Part shown: one piece after another, positions 1 to 6,475 of the stretch
Numbering within the stretch: position 1 is the first letter of the stretch
Layout: each line of letters begins with the position of its first letter
From: JBFHQE01 sp041592335
GTDB lineage: Bacteria; Pseudomonadota; Gammaproteobacteria; Thiohalobacterales; Thiohalobacteraceae
Assembly (NCBI GenBank): GCA_041592335.1
Contig: JBFHQE010000031.1
Coordinates: 1 to 22,417 of the forward strand
DNA: 22,417 nt
Direction: 5' to 3'
Notes under the pieces: model-generated
The model's database searches: none
Seen by the model: only the letters and a program-made list of their open reading frames with translations
What the model was told of the DNA's origin: nothing
Made by a program: the position numbers and the translations under genes

Positions 1-1
1 C

Positions 2-100
2 GAGCTTTTCTACAATCCAACCCGGCGGCATGGCAACAACGATGGCCTGTCGCCGATGGAGTACGAAAAACGGTATTACGAGAAGCTATCAACTGTCTAG
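2..100 (+). CDS. IS3-family transposase (OrfB/integrase core), C-terminal end only
   Basis: The frame is open at the left window edge and gives 32 residues, ending in a TAG at 98-100. The peptide begins ELFYNPTRRHGNN and continues GLSPMEYEKRYYE. This is the typical C-terminus of the DDE integrase-core transposase of IS3-family elements, where FYN..RRH..L.GLSP.EYE is strongly conserved just after the catalytic glutamate. Only the last part of the gene is inside the window, so it cannot be judged whether the element is intact or which subgroup it belongs to. The element's right end appears to overlap the stop codon and finish at about 118. Confidence 0.85.
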   Translation, partial: ELFYNPTRRHGNNDGLSPMEYEKRYYEKLSTV

Positions 101-118
101 GAAACTAGGGGCACACCA
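94..118 (+). repeat. Probable right terminal inverted repeat of the IS3-family element
   Basis: The sequence overlapping and following the transposase stop reads TGTCTAGGAAAC and ends GGGGCACACCA. IS3-family right ends commonly overlap the orfB stop codon, start TGTC-like and finish in CCA, so this is the likely element boundary. The left end is outside the window, so the pairing and any target duplication cannot be checked. Confidence 0.5.
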
Positions 119-131
119 CCTCTGTATATAT

Positions 132-187
132 GCCTAACGTTCAAACCAACCGACGCGTTAGCGGTCGGCTGGGTTTTCTTGTTAAGG
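132..187 (-). other. Candidate integron attC recombination site
   Basis: Read on the minus strand, this 56-bp imperfect palindrome starts CCTTAAC (R'', 187-181) and ends GTTAGGC (R', 138-132), which fits the GTTRRRY core exactly. Between them, CAGCCGAC and GTCGGTTG form the inner stem around a short loop, extended by an AAACC/GGTTT-like part with an unpaired base. Size, box order and stem are those of attC sites. It begins 2 bp after the stop codon of the 190-576 gene, the normal position of attC in a gene cassette. The R'' box departs from RYYYAAC at its first base. A rho-independent terminator is the alternative reading, but that would not explain the matching core at 590-596. Confidence 0.7.
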
Positions 188-595
188 TATTATTCAACAC
201 CATTGATAACCTCTGTAATTACAGAACAAACATCTTTGCTCACACCACATTCTCTTGGGGTTGAATTACGATATTCTCTGATAAAGTTGATTGCTCTTTC
301 ATAGACTTCAGGATTAGAGCTAGGCAAGCCAATAAGATACTTACTAAAATCGTCTCCCGACGTAGCATACTCAACAATGGCAGTGTCCAATTCTAGCTCA
401 AGAGATTCTATAGCTTTCTCTGTCTCACCTTTACGCAAATTTTTTAGATTATTTACAGTAAACATTGCATCTAAGGCGCTTTGTTTTTGAGAATATTCAT
501 ATCCTTTAACAAAGCCTAGCCATAAACCTGCATAAGACGAAGCTAGGATAACCAGAACTATTAATATTATTCTCATGGTTTATTTAATACCTTAA
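138..595 (-). mobile_element. Probable integron gene cassette (one ORF plus attC)
   Basis: In an integrated cassette the first six bases (TTRRRY) come from its own attC, so they should complement the R'' box of that attC better than the downstream R' does. Here the minus strand reads G|TTAAGG at 596-590 at the proposed 5' boundary. GTTAAGG is the exact complement of the R'' box CCTTAAC at 187-181, while the junction-side R' (GTTAGGC) matches less well. The complementarity extends to 12 bp (585-596 against 181-192). The cassette is about 458 bp with one ORF filling it, which is standard. The next cassette on the minus strand is cut by the IS3-family end after about 19 bp. No integrase gene is in the window, and I see no convincing attC or attI on the other side of 596. 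Confidence 0.65.
190..576 (-). CDS. Hypothetical membrane-anchored cassette protein
   Basis: This 128-aa protein was not recognised. Residues 3-25 form one hydrophobic segment (IILIVLVILASSYAGLWLGF), which is a membrane anchor or uncleaved signal. It is followed by about 100 mostly polar residues with acidic stretches (GETEKAIESLELELDTA), probably helical and facing the periplasm. Two cysteines lie near the C-terminus (about residues 109 and 116) and could form a disulfide. The gene is visibly AT-richer than every other gene here and uses AT-ending codons, a sign of transfer. It sits alone inside the cassette-like unit described above. The ribosome site is weak (AAGG about a dozen bases upstream), as is common in cassettes. 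No function can be assigned. Confidence 0.7.
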   Translation of the reverse strand: MRIILIVLVILASSYAGLWLGFVKGYEYSQKQSALDAMFTVNNLKNLRKGETEKAIESLELELDTAIVEYATSGDDFSKYLIGLPSSNPEVYERAINFIREYRNSTPRECGVSKDVCSVITEVINGVE

Positions 596-930
596 CATCT
601 ATTAGTGGGAAATAAGAACCCTATATCATTCTTATTCATAGTAAGTCTTCTTCTAATTCTTTCAGTATGTTAATTCAGTTTCGCATAGGATATCAGATCA
701 TGAAAAGAGGAAATATTTCCTTTTTAGCCGCTTTCATCATATCTAGGCAAACAAATATATATCTGATTTCAGAGTAATTGTCGCCATGGGATTCATTATT
801 GCTGGCGACAAATGAGGACCCTGCATGTCTGCTTTCCGAATTGTTCAAATATGCAGAGCCAACTCAGGTGAGGGTGCGTGCCAAACCATGGAGGAATATC
901 GAAAAGGTCCGCTTTAATTCTCAACCAACA

Positions 931-1020
931 CCCCTGGACCCCGGCCTTATTCGAACTCGCAAGGCGAGTTGATGTATCCCTAACTATCCCGCAGGGATCT
1001 AGGGAGCGCCGGGGTGACGG
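931..1020. repeat. Nested small palindromes (mosaic repeat)
   Basis: CCCCGGC at 939-945 pairs with GCCGGGG at 1008-1014. Inside this outer stem are two perfect small hairpins, AACTCGC-AAG-GCGAGTT (954-970) and ATCCC-GCA-GGGAT (986-998). The outer arms with the adjoining GGTGACGG look like a common intergenic palindrome opened up by a second one. No coding function is seen. Confidence 0.45.
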
Positions 1021-1046
1021 TACTTTTATATTTTCCTGCGCCTTGG

Positions 1047-1090
1047 GCAGATTGCCACGACGCTACGCTCCTCGCAATGACGGTGGCATT
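1047..1090. repeat. REP-like intergenic palindrome
   Basis: The core reads ATTGCCACGACGC, TACGCTCC, TCGCAATGACGG, with ATTGC (1051-1055) pairing with GCAAT (1074-1078). I recognise this as a widely dispersed intergenic repeat type in proteobacteria (AGATTGCC...CTCGCAATGACGG). It lies just downstream of ubiT on the minus strand and may also act as the transcription end of the pdxS-pdxT-ubiT operon. Confidence 0.55.
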
Positions 1091-1099
1091 AACAAACAC

Positions 1100-1588
1100 T
1101 CAGAACTGAATACCCCGTAAGGCGATAATCTGCCGCTGCAGAAAACCCTGCACCTTTTCCAACTCTTCACCCGGTTCATAGGCCGCCAGAAAGTTTTTGA
1201 TATACAGCCCCAGCTCGGTATCGCCCTCTACCTTCAACTGGCGACGGAAGAACAAGGTATCCGGGTCTTCAAGCTGCGCAATCAGTAACACAAACGCATA
1301 CAGCACGCCTTCAATGCGTATATCAGGTTCGACCTGCCAACTGGCCTGCTGCAGCCGTCCATCGCGCAACGTCAGGCGCAGGTCCAGCGCACAATCACTG
1401 ATCCTTATCTGCAAACAACGATTGTTGAGAAAATCCAGCTGCCCTTGCTGGCTTGTCCGGGCAAACATACGCCCAAGCACCAGCGGCATGCCATATCCAG
1501 GAATGGATCGGGGAAACAGGCGGCAAAGCCTGCTAACAGGAGCGGGGATTCGTGGTAAAGGCAGCAGGGCCATGGACTGAGCAGGCAT
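1100..1588 (-). CDS. ubiT: Ubiquinone biosynthesis accessory factor UbiT (SCP2 domain)
   Basis: This 162-aa protein has an SCP2 sterol-carrier fold from about residue 40 to 150. The diagnostic stretch is DTLFFRRQLKVEGDTELGL (about 109-127), near identical in style to E. coli UbiT (YhbT). UbiT is known to work with the UbiU-UbiV hydroxylases in oxygen-independent ubiquinone synthesis, probably by binding hydrophobic intermediates. It is the last gene of the pdxS-pdxT-ubiT run and starts 5 bp after the pdxT stop, so it is surely cotranscribed. AGGA lies very close to the ATG at 1588. An internal ATG at 1573 lacks a ribosome site. ubiU and ubiV are not in the window. The perfect FNR box upstream of pdxS would suit a gene needed when oxygen is low. 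Confidence 0.88.
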   Translation of the reverse strand: MPAQSMALLPLPRIPAPVSRLCRLFPRSIPGYGMPLVLGRMFARTSQQGQLDFLNNRCLQIRISDCALDLRLTLRDGRLQQASWQVEPDIRIEGVLYAFVLLIAQLEDPDTLFFRRQLKVEGDTELGLYIKNFLAAYEPGEELEKVQGFLQRQIIALRGIQF

Positions 1589-1593
1589 TCCTG

Positions 1594-2151
1594 TTATGCC
1601 TGGAACAAGGATAACCAGTAGCGATGCACGCTGCTGTCATCGGTTAATTCTGGATGAAAGCTCATCGCCAGATGCTGTCGATGTCGCAACAGCACGGGAA
1701 GACCCTCATGACTGGCCAGCACTTCCACCGCCCCGGATGGCATCAGCCGCGGCGCACGGATAAAGTGCCCAGTAAAGGGTTGTGGCTGAAAGCTTAATCG
1801 CAGCGGCGCGGAAAAACTCTGCAACTGGCTGCCATAATAGTTTCTGCTCGCCACCATCGGCATAATCTCCAGCGGTTTAATGCGCTGGTCGTTAACCTGG
1901 GAAGCCATCAATATCGCGCCGGCACAGGTGCCGAATACCGGATGGCTGGCCGCAAACATTTGCAATGCCTCCCGCATTCGGCATTCGTCCAGAAACCGGT
2001 TAAGCACGGTCGACTCACCACCGGGGATCACCAGCCCGTCGCAACCCGTGAGTTCATCCGCCCGGCGTATGCCGCGCACAGGCTGGCCTGATTTCTCCAG
2101 CAGCGTTGCATGCAACGCGCAGGCACCCTGCAGCGCCAGTACGCCGATCAT
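1594..2151 (-). CDS. pdxT: Pyridoxal 5'-phosphate synthase glutaminase subunit PdxT
   Basis: This 185-aa class-I glutamine amidotransferase releases ammonia from glutamine for PdxS. All catalytic parts are visible: the IPGGEST oxyanion segment (42-48), the nucleophile Cys76 in GTCAGAI, and His166 and Glu168 in SFHPEL. The FIRAP motif (130-134) is also typical. One departure is RNYYGSQ (103-109), where most relatives have RNxFGRQ. The Arg to Ser change lies near the active site and may be neutral. Its ATG overlaps the pdxS stop in a TAATG junction, so the two subunits are translationally coupled as expected for a stoichiometric complex. The start is fixed by this overlap and by the usual MIGVLALQG N-terminus. 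Confidence 0.95.
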   Translation of the reverse strand: MIGVLALQGACALHATLLEKSGQPVRGIRRADELTGCDGLVIPGGESTVLNRFLDECRMREALQMFAASHPVFGTCAGAILMASQVNDQRIKPLEIMPMVASRNYYGSQLQSFSAPLRLSFQPQPFTGHFIRAPRLMPSGAVEVLASHEGLPVLLRHRQHLAMSFHPELTDDSSVHRYWLSLFQA

Positions 2152-3038
2152 TATTCGCCACGCCCCGCCAGCCGTTCTTCATCCTTCATCGAATTGATCG
2201 ACACCCCTTTCATACCGGGTTGCAGGTTACGACTCACTTCCAGCAGCACCGCCGGATCGTCGTAATAGGTTGTGGCGCGTACGATTGCCGCCGCACGCGC
2301 CTCGGGATCACTGGATTCAAAAATCCCGGAGCCGACGAACACCGCCTCCGCGCCCAGTTGCCTGACCAATGCCGCATCGGCCGGGGTGGCGATGCCACCG
2401 GCGGAGAAATTCGGCACCGGCAAACGGCCATGCTCGGCGACATAACATACCAGCTCATAAGGCGCGGCCAGTGCCTTGGCCGCTGTCATCAACTGGCCAT
2501 GATCAAGCTGGGTCAGGCGACGCATTTCACTGACAATGCTGCGCAAGTGACGCACCGCCTCGACAATATCGCCACTGCCCGCCTCGCCCTTGGTGCGGAT
2601 CATGGCCGCACCTTCGCCTATGCGTCGCAATGCCTCGCCCAGGTTGGTTGCGCCACAGACAAAAGGCGCCTGGAATGCATGTTTATCGATATGATGCTCA
2701 TGATCCGCGGGCGTCAGCACTTCACTTTCATCGATAAAGTCGATACCCAGACTTTCCAGTATCTGGGCCTCGGCAAAATGCCCGATACGGCACTTGGCCA
2801 TCACGGGAATCGATACTCTTTGTTGTATGGATTCAATCATGGCGGGATTGGACATGCGCGCCACGCCACCCTCGCGCCGAATCGCGGCGGGTATGCGTTC
2901 CAGAGCCATCACCGCAACCGCACCGGCCTGTTCGGCAATACTGGCCTGATCCGGGGTCGTCACATCCATAATCACCCCGCCCTTCAACATTTCGGCAAGG
3001 CCGGTTTTCAGGCGCATACCCGCCAGGTTTGTTTCCAT
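2151..3038 (-). CDS. pdxS: Pyridoxal 5'-phosphate synthase lyase subunit PdxS
   Basis: This 295-aa TIM-barrel enzyme makes PLP from ribose 5-phosphate, glyceraldehyde 3-phosphate and ammonia supplied by PdxT. Hallmarks include GGVIMDV with Asp25, the catalytic Lys82 in VMAKCRIGH, Lys150 in IRTKGEAGSG, DESEVLTPADHEHH, NFSAGGIATPADAAL and VFVGSGIF. The length matches the family. It is the first gene of the minus-strand operon. The leader (3039-3092) is short and a perfect FNR box lies at 3093-3112. The DXP-independent PdxST route is the minority in Gammaproteobacteria, where PdxA/PdxJ is usual, so its presence is notable. Confidence 0.97.
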   Translation of the reverse strand: METNLAGMRLKTGLAEMLKGGVIMDVTTPDQASIAEQAGAVAVMALERIPAAIRREGGVARMSNPAMIESIQQRVSIPVMAKCRIGHFAEAQILESLGIDFIDESEVLTPADHEHHIDKHAFQAPFVCGATNLGEALRRIGEGAAMIRTKGEAGSGDIVEAVRHLRSIVSEMRRLTQLDHGQLMTAAKALAAPYELVCYVAEHGRLPVPNFSAGGIATPADAALVRQLGAEAVFVGSGIFESSDPEARAAAIVRATTYYDDPAVLLEVSRNLQPGMKGVSINSMKDEERLAGRGE

Positions 3039-3092
3039 TGCTTCTGTCCGAATCGGTGGAAACCCGTAATCTCACAAAATCTGCAGTGATAT

Positions 3093-3112
3093 GCCTTGAT
3101 ATCCATCAAGGC
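3093..3112. promoter_or_regulatory. Perfect FNR/Anr-type box between pdxS and nnrS
   Basis: GCCTTGATATCCATCAAGGC is a perfect palindrome with 8-bp arms and contains the exact FNR consensus TTGAT-N4-ATCAA at 3096-3109. Its centre is about 64 bp from the pdxS start and 129 bp from the nnrS start. If it activates pdxS as a class II site, transcription would begin near 3061, although the -10 there is weak. It could instead act as an upstream site for nnrS, where a second box sits in class II position. Confidence 0.8.
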
Positions 3113-3162
3113 ACAATAGCCCCGCCCTTGACCCAATTACCCTGTATACAGGCTGGAATGAT

Positions 3163-3178
3163 TTTGACTCAAGTCAAA
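3163..3178 (+). promoter_or_regulatory. FNR/DNR-like operator of nnrS
   Basis: TTTGACTCAAGTCAAA has 7-bp arms and fits TTGAC-N4-GTCAA, a one-base-per-arm variant of the FNR/DNR box. A -10-like hexamer, CATTAT, lies at 3201-3206. That places the box centre about 42 bp upstream of the predicted start of transcription near 3212, the class II activator position. The same palindrome with similar geometry precedes the P-type ATPase at 15136-15151. The dnr gene two cistrons on is the obvious candidate regulator. Confidence 0.65.
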
Positions 3179-3231
3179 GCCAGCCTTGTCAGTGATTGTT
3201 CATTATCAGGGCCGAGAAAGGAGTCTGGCTT

Positions 3232-4422
3232 ATGATAGAAATCATCGACCGTACCAAACCGCCCGCCGCGCTGCCCTGGCGGCCCTTCGCGCTGGGCTTC
3301 CGGCCGTTCTTCCTGGTTGCTGGGCTTTCCGCCGTGCTGTTGCTCGGCTTATGGTTGTTCATCTGGCAGGGAGTCATTACAGCTCCCGCTTACTATGGCC
3401 CGATCAACTGGCACGCGCACGAGATGCTGTTCGGTTATACCGCGGCGGTGATTGCCGGTTTTCTGCTGACGGCGGTTCGTAACTGGAGCGGCATGGCAAC
3501 CGCGACCCATGGCAGTCTCGCCGCCCTGGTCGCACTCTGGCTGGCGGGACGCATCATCCCCTTTATACCCGATGTACCGGAGCGACTGATTGCCGTCGTG
3601 GATATCAGTTTTCTGCCGATCCTGGCACTGAGTCTCCTGAAGCCTCTCTGGAAGTCCGGCAACAGGGCCAATCTTGCCATCCTGGTTATCCTGCTCATCA
3701 TGTCGCTGGCCAATGGCATGATGCATATTGACCATCTCGGCGCCACGTCCGGCTGGAGCGCCACCGGCATTCAGTTAATGGTGAATGTCATTCTGTTTTT
3801 AATCCTGATGATTGCGGGACGGGTGATGCCCTTCTTTACCGAGGCGGCCCTGCCCGGAACCAAGTGCCTGAGTCGACGCTGGATCGAGTTCGCAAGTATT
3901 GGCAGCCTGATATTGCTGATCGTCGTGGACCTCGTTGGCCTGAAGGAAGCGGCGGCCATTGTTGCTGTCCTGGTGGCCATCATCCAGGCCACCCGTCTTT
4001 CCGGCTGGTTTCACAGCGGCGCGTTTCGTATTCCGGTCTTGCTGGTGCTGTATGGCGGTTATGCCTGGCTGATCGCCGGGCTGCTGCTGAAATCACTGGC
4101 GGGCTTTAACCTGGTATCGAGCAGTGCAGCCGTCCATGCCTTTACCGTTGGCACGCTGGGTCTCTTTACCCTGGGCAGGATGGCGCGCGTCTCGCTCGGC
4201 CATACCGGCCGCGCCATGCGCACGGTGCGCGCGACGAACCTGGCCTTTTTGCTGGTGGGGCTGGCCGCACTCAGCCGCTCGGTCATGCCGATCCTGCTGC
4301 CAACCTACTATAGTGCCTGGATACAGCTGGCGGGCAGTTTATGGATTGTCGGGTTTGGCATTTTTGTGTGGATTTATGCCCCGATCCTGCTGCGCGGGCG
4401 CGTGGACGGCAAGCCGGGATAA
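3232..4422 (+). CDS. nnrS: NnrS family haem-copper membrane protein
   Basis: This 396-aa polytopic membrane protein has about 12 hydrophobic helices and a short cytoplasmic N-terminus. The family signature WHAHEMLFG (60-68, with His61 and His63) and the later NGMMHIDH segment are present. NnrS proteins are haem- and copper-containing membrane proteins induced by NO or denitrification and linked to tolerance of nitrosative stress. Their exact chemistry is unsettled. The start at 3232 is chosen because AAGGAG lies at the right distance. A start at 3196 would only add a polar extension. The gene is preceded by an FNR-like operator with a matching -10 and followed 73 bp later by a DNR-type regulator, probably in the same operon. 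Confidence 0.92.
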   Translation: MIEIIDRTKPPAALPWRPFALGFRPFFLVAGLSAVLLLGLWLFIWQGVITAPAYYGPINWHAHEMLFGYTAAVIAGFLLTAVRNWSGMATATHGSLAALVALWLAGRIIPFIPDVPERLIAVVDISFLPILALSLLKPLWKSGNRANLAILVILLIMSLANGMMHIDHLGATSGWSATGIQLMVNVILFLILMIAGRVMPFFTEAALPGTKCLSRRWIEFASIGSLILLIVVDLVGLKEAAAIVAVLVAIIQATRLSGWFHSGAFRIPVLLVLYGGYAWLIAGLLLKSLAGFNLVSSSAAVHAFTVGTLGLFTLGRMARVSLGHTGRAMRTVRATNLAFLLVGLAALSRSVMPILLPTYYSAWIQLAGSLWIVGFGIFVWIYAPILLRGRVDGKPG

Positions 4423-4495
4423 CATCTGTCTTTACCTGGTTCATCAAGATCAGTATTGTAAGCAGCATTGCAACACCAACAAAAAGCCGATCGTA

Positions 4496-5176
4496 ATGAG
4501 CCAGGACATTCGCACAATTATTGAAAAACACCCGCTGTTTTCCCGCCTGACCCAAGAACAGAGTGAGCGGGTCGCTCGTCACGCACGCACCCTCACTCTC
4601 CCGGAAGGACAGATACTGTTCTCCCAACGCGATCCGGCGAATCATTTTTACTTTGTCCGCTCCGGCACAATCAAGCTGAGTCGGCTTGCGCCGGATGGTA
4701 ACGAAAAGGTCATCGAGTTCACCAACCCCGGCCAGACTTTTGCGGAAGCCCTGATGTTTCTCGATGCGCCGGCCTATCCAGTGAACGCCTCCGCCCTGAC
4801 CGCCGCCGAGCTTATCTCGTTCGATTCCAGGGATTTCGCCAGCATGCTGCGCGAGTCGGTTGAAACCTGTTTCCTGTTGATGGCCGACATGAGTCAGCGA
4901 TTGCACGGCCTGATTGCGGAGATCGACAATCTCAGCCTGCAGACCGGTTCCTGCCGAGTTGCCAGCTATCTCCTGAAGATGGCTCCCACGGACAGCGACA
5001 GCTTTACGCTGGATATACCCAAAGGCGTCATGGCATCGCGGCTGTCGATCAAACCCGAGACCTTCTCCCGCATTCTGCGAAATTTCCAGGACAACCACAT
5101 ACTCAGCATCAAGGGCTCGCAGGTAACATTGCTGGACCGGAATGCGCTTACCCTGCACGCCGAGAGCATGGCCTGA
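4496..5176 (+). CDS. dnr: DNR-type Crp/Fnr transcriptional regulator
   Basis: This 226-aa protein has a cyclic-nucleotide-binding-like domain (about 15-130), a dimerisation helix, and a winged helix (about 150-215). The recognition helix contains SIKPETFSRILRNF, with the E-xx-SR residues that read TTGAT-type boxes. It lacks the N-terminal cysteine cluster of FNR, so it is not an iron-sulfur oxygen sensor. The sequence resembles Pseudomonas DNR, a haem-dependent NO sensor, through FAEALMFLDAP and the N-terminal KHPLFSRL. The ATG at 4496 begins the conserved region, and the longer upstream frame is only a shadow of nnrS. Its likely targets here are the FNR-like palindromes before nnrS and the ATPase. 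That it senses NO is inference from the family and the neighbour. Confidence 0.87.
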   Translation: MSQDIRTIIEKHPLFSRLTQEQSERVARHARTLTLPEGQILFSQRDPANHFYFVRSGTIKLSRLAPDGNEKVIEFTNPGQTFAEALMFLDAPAYPVNASALTAAELISFDSRDFASMLRESVETCFLLMADMSQRLHGLIAEIDNLSLQTGSCRVASYLLKMAPTDSDSFTLDIPKGVMASRLSIKPETFSRILRNFQDNHILSIKGSQVTLLDRNALTLHAESMA

Positions 5177-5212
5177 ACATCGGCGCGACCCGACAACTTC
5201 GCAAGCCGCCCC

Positions 5213-6166
5213 TTAATGCCCTTCCACACAAATCTGTTTACGACTGACCGCAACCAGGGTGCGCGCAATTAGATACAGAATGACAGCATCCAGCACGATC
5301 AGTAATAACCAGGACAGACCGTATAAGAATAGCGAAGACATGTGCGCCTGCATGATTAATGTCGCCACCGTCATGGCCGCCAGCGGGAAAGAGTAAGCCC
5401 ACCAGGACAGGTAAAATGGCAACCGGATAAACCGCGGCAATTCCTTGAATAGCAGCAACGTCAGAAACAACGCACTGTAATACAGAATGTGCGCGAAATT
5501 ATCGATGCCATTATTGAGTTTCACGTAAGAGATGAACCCGACGGCCGGCGGCGCGATAAGAATGAACAATGTCGGTAACAACTTATCCGGCAACGGGTGA
5601 TGGAATATCATGCGATAGATAATGATCGTGAACAGCACCATCCAGAACAGCAAGCCCACGCTGAAAAAGAACCAGCTGATTTCAATACTGCCATGCGCCA
5701 CGCCGGATACCGGAACCAGGATGTTGCCAACCACCGGAATAAACCAGGCAGGACTGATATGCTGAATCTCAAAGTGCGTTTTGTGTATCCAGCTGCTCAA
5801 CACGTACAGCGTAAATAGCAGATGCAAACTGGCTCCCAGCGCCCATAACCCGTATGAAACCGAGGGAAACAGCTTGATCAGGGCAACACTTAACAACACC
5901 AGGCTGACACTGATCGTGGCGCCAAAGCTCATCTTGATCGGGTGCGAAAGCTCTTCCAGAACCGCGGAACGATATTGCATCAGCTTCATGCCATACAGTA
6001 AAACCAGTACGGCAAACACGGCGGCAGCCAGGAAGGCGACCAGCAAGCCGAACGAATACAATGGCGCCCACAAATCGCCAGCGCGTTGCAACGCGATAGC
6101 CAGCCCGGCCAGCCCCATTACGCTGGAGAAAAACGAAACCGGTAAATGTTGTATACGTGACTCCAT
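5213..6166 (-). CDS. TDT/SLAC1-TehA family anion channel
   Basis: This 317-aa protein has about ten hydrophobic helices. Its N-terminus, PVSFFSSVMGLAGLAIA, is the hallmark of the tellurite-resistance/dicarboxylate transporter (TDT) family, whose members include bacterial TehA, plant SLAC1 anion channels and the yeast sulfite exporter Ssu1. It is the last gene of the minus-strand operon, 24 bp after ybgE. Family members pass small anions, and the substrate cannot be read from sequence. In an operon that begins with a persulfide-dioxygenase-like gene, sulfite or another sulfur anion is a reasonable guess. The gene is convergent with dnr across 36 bp. The name tehA would overstate what is known. 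Confidence 0.85.
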   Translation of the reverse strand: MESRIQHLPVSFFSSVMGLAGLAIALQRAGDLWAPLYSFGLLVAFLAAAVFAVLVLLYGMKLMQYRSAVLEELSHPIKMSFGATISVSLVLLSVALIKLFPSVSYGLWALGASLHLLFTLYVLSSWIHKTHFEIQHISPAWFIPVVGNILVPVSGVAHGSIEISWFFFSVGLLFWMVLFTIIIYRMIFHHPLPDKLLPTLFILIAPPAVGFISYVKLNNGIDNFAHILYYSALFLTLLLFKELPRFIRLPFYLSWWAYSFPLAAMTVATLIMQAHMSSLFLYGLSWLLLIVLDAVILYLIARTLVAVSRKQICVEGH

Positions 6167-6190
6167 GACTCTGCTATCTCACTGTCAATA

Positions 6191-6475
6191 TCATGTAAAA
6201 AACCACAGGCATCCCGCCGACATCAGCAGCCAGGCTGTAACCGGACCCAACAGCACCTGCAGTATCTTGTTACGCGGCACAAAGCCCACTCCGTGCACAA
6301 ACCCTGCCGCGATGCCCCACATCACCAGCATGAGCTGGTTGTGATCAAGCTCCTTGCCCTCGTCCAGCAGCAGGATCGGCATGATGAGTATCAACAGACT
6401 CAATGCACTGGCCAGCAGCAACGAGAACATGCGCGCCGCTGGCCGACTGAACACGACGGTTTCAGTGCGGATCAT
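6191..6475 (-). CDS. ybgE: Cyd operon protein YbgE
   Basis: This 94-aa protein has two or three hydrophobic helices and matches the YbgE family found after cydABX in many Gammaproteobacteria. The C-terminal half, GIAAGFVHGVGFVPRN followed by a hydrophobic segment, is characteristic. I chose the ATG at 6475 (MIRTETVVFSRPAARM). The longer frame up to 6553 would run through cydX in another frame. The gene overlaps the end of cydX by 14 bp, so the two are translationally coupled. The function of YbgE is not established beyond its constant link to cytochrome bd. Confidence 0.88.
   Translation of the reverse strand: MIRTETVVFSRPAARMFSLLLASALSLLILIMPILLLDEGKELDHNQLMLVMWGIAAGFVHGVGFVPRNKILQVLLGPVTAWLLMSAGCLWFFT

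Larger units (their letters stand above)
597..1099. other. Gene-free stretch with small palindromes
   Basis: I find no supportable gene over about 500 bases. The left part (597-775) is AT-rich and contains the inverted repeat AATAAGAA (611-618)/TTCTTATT (629-636). At 778-786 and 803-811 lies a perfect 9-bp inverted repeat, TTGTCGCCA/TGGCGACAA, with a 16-base loop. From about 931 the base composition returns to that of the chromosome and nested palindromes begin, listed separately. The two short open frames in this stretch have no ribosome site and no recognisable protein, and one starts on TTG. Confidence 0.6.

Noticed and set aside
132..187. The palindrome read simply as a rho-independent terminator
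   Set aside because: A stem with GGGTTTTCTT is present on the plus strand, but the GTTAGGC/CCTTAAC boxes, their place right after the stop and the matching core at 590-596 are better explained by attC. It may still terminate transcription.
778..1120. Two short plus-strand open frames in the gene-free stretch (778-972 and 878-1120)
   Set aside because: They run through palindromic repeats, one starts on TTG, neither has a ribosome site, and the predicted peptides resemble nothing.
2106..3089. Long plus-strand frame of 327 aa opposite pdxS
   Set aside because: It is the complement of a clearly conserved gene, rich in His, Arg and Gln as is usual for such shadows.
4438..4456. ATCAAG half-site before dnr as an FNR box
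   Set aside because: Only one arm matches (TTCATCAAGATC), so a dimer site is not supported.
4124..4495. Upstream extension of the DNR regulator into nnrS
   Set aside because: The extension is an out-of-frame reading of nnrS, and the family N-terminus begins at the ATG at 4496.
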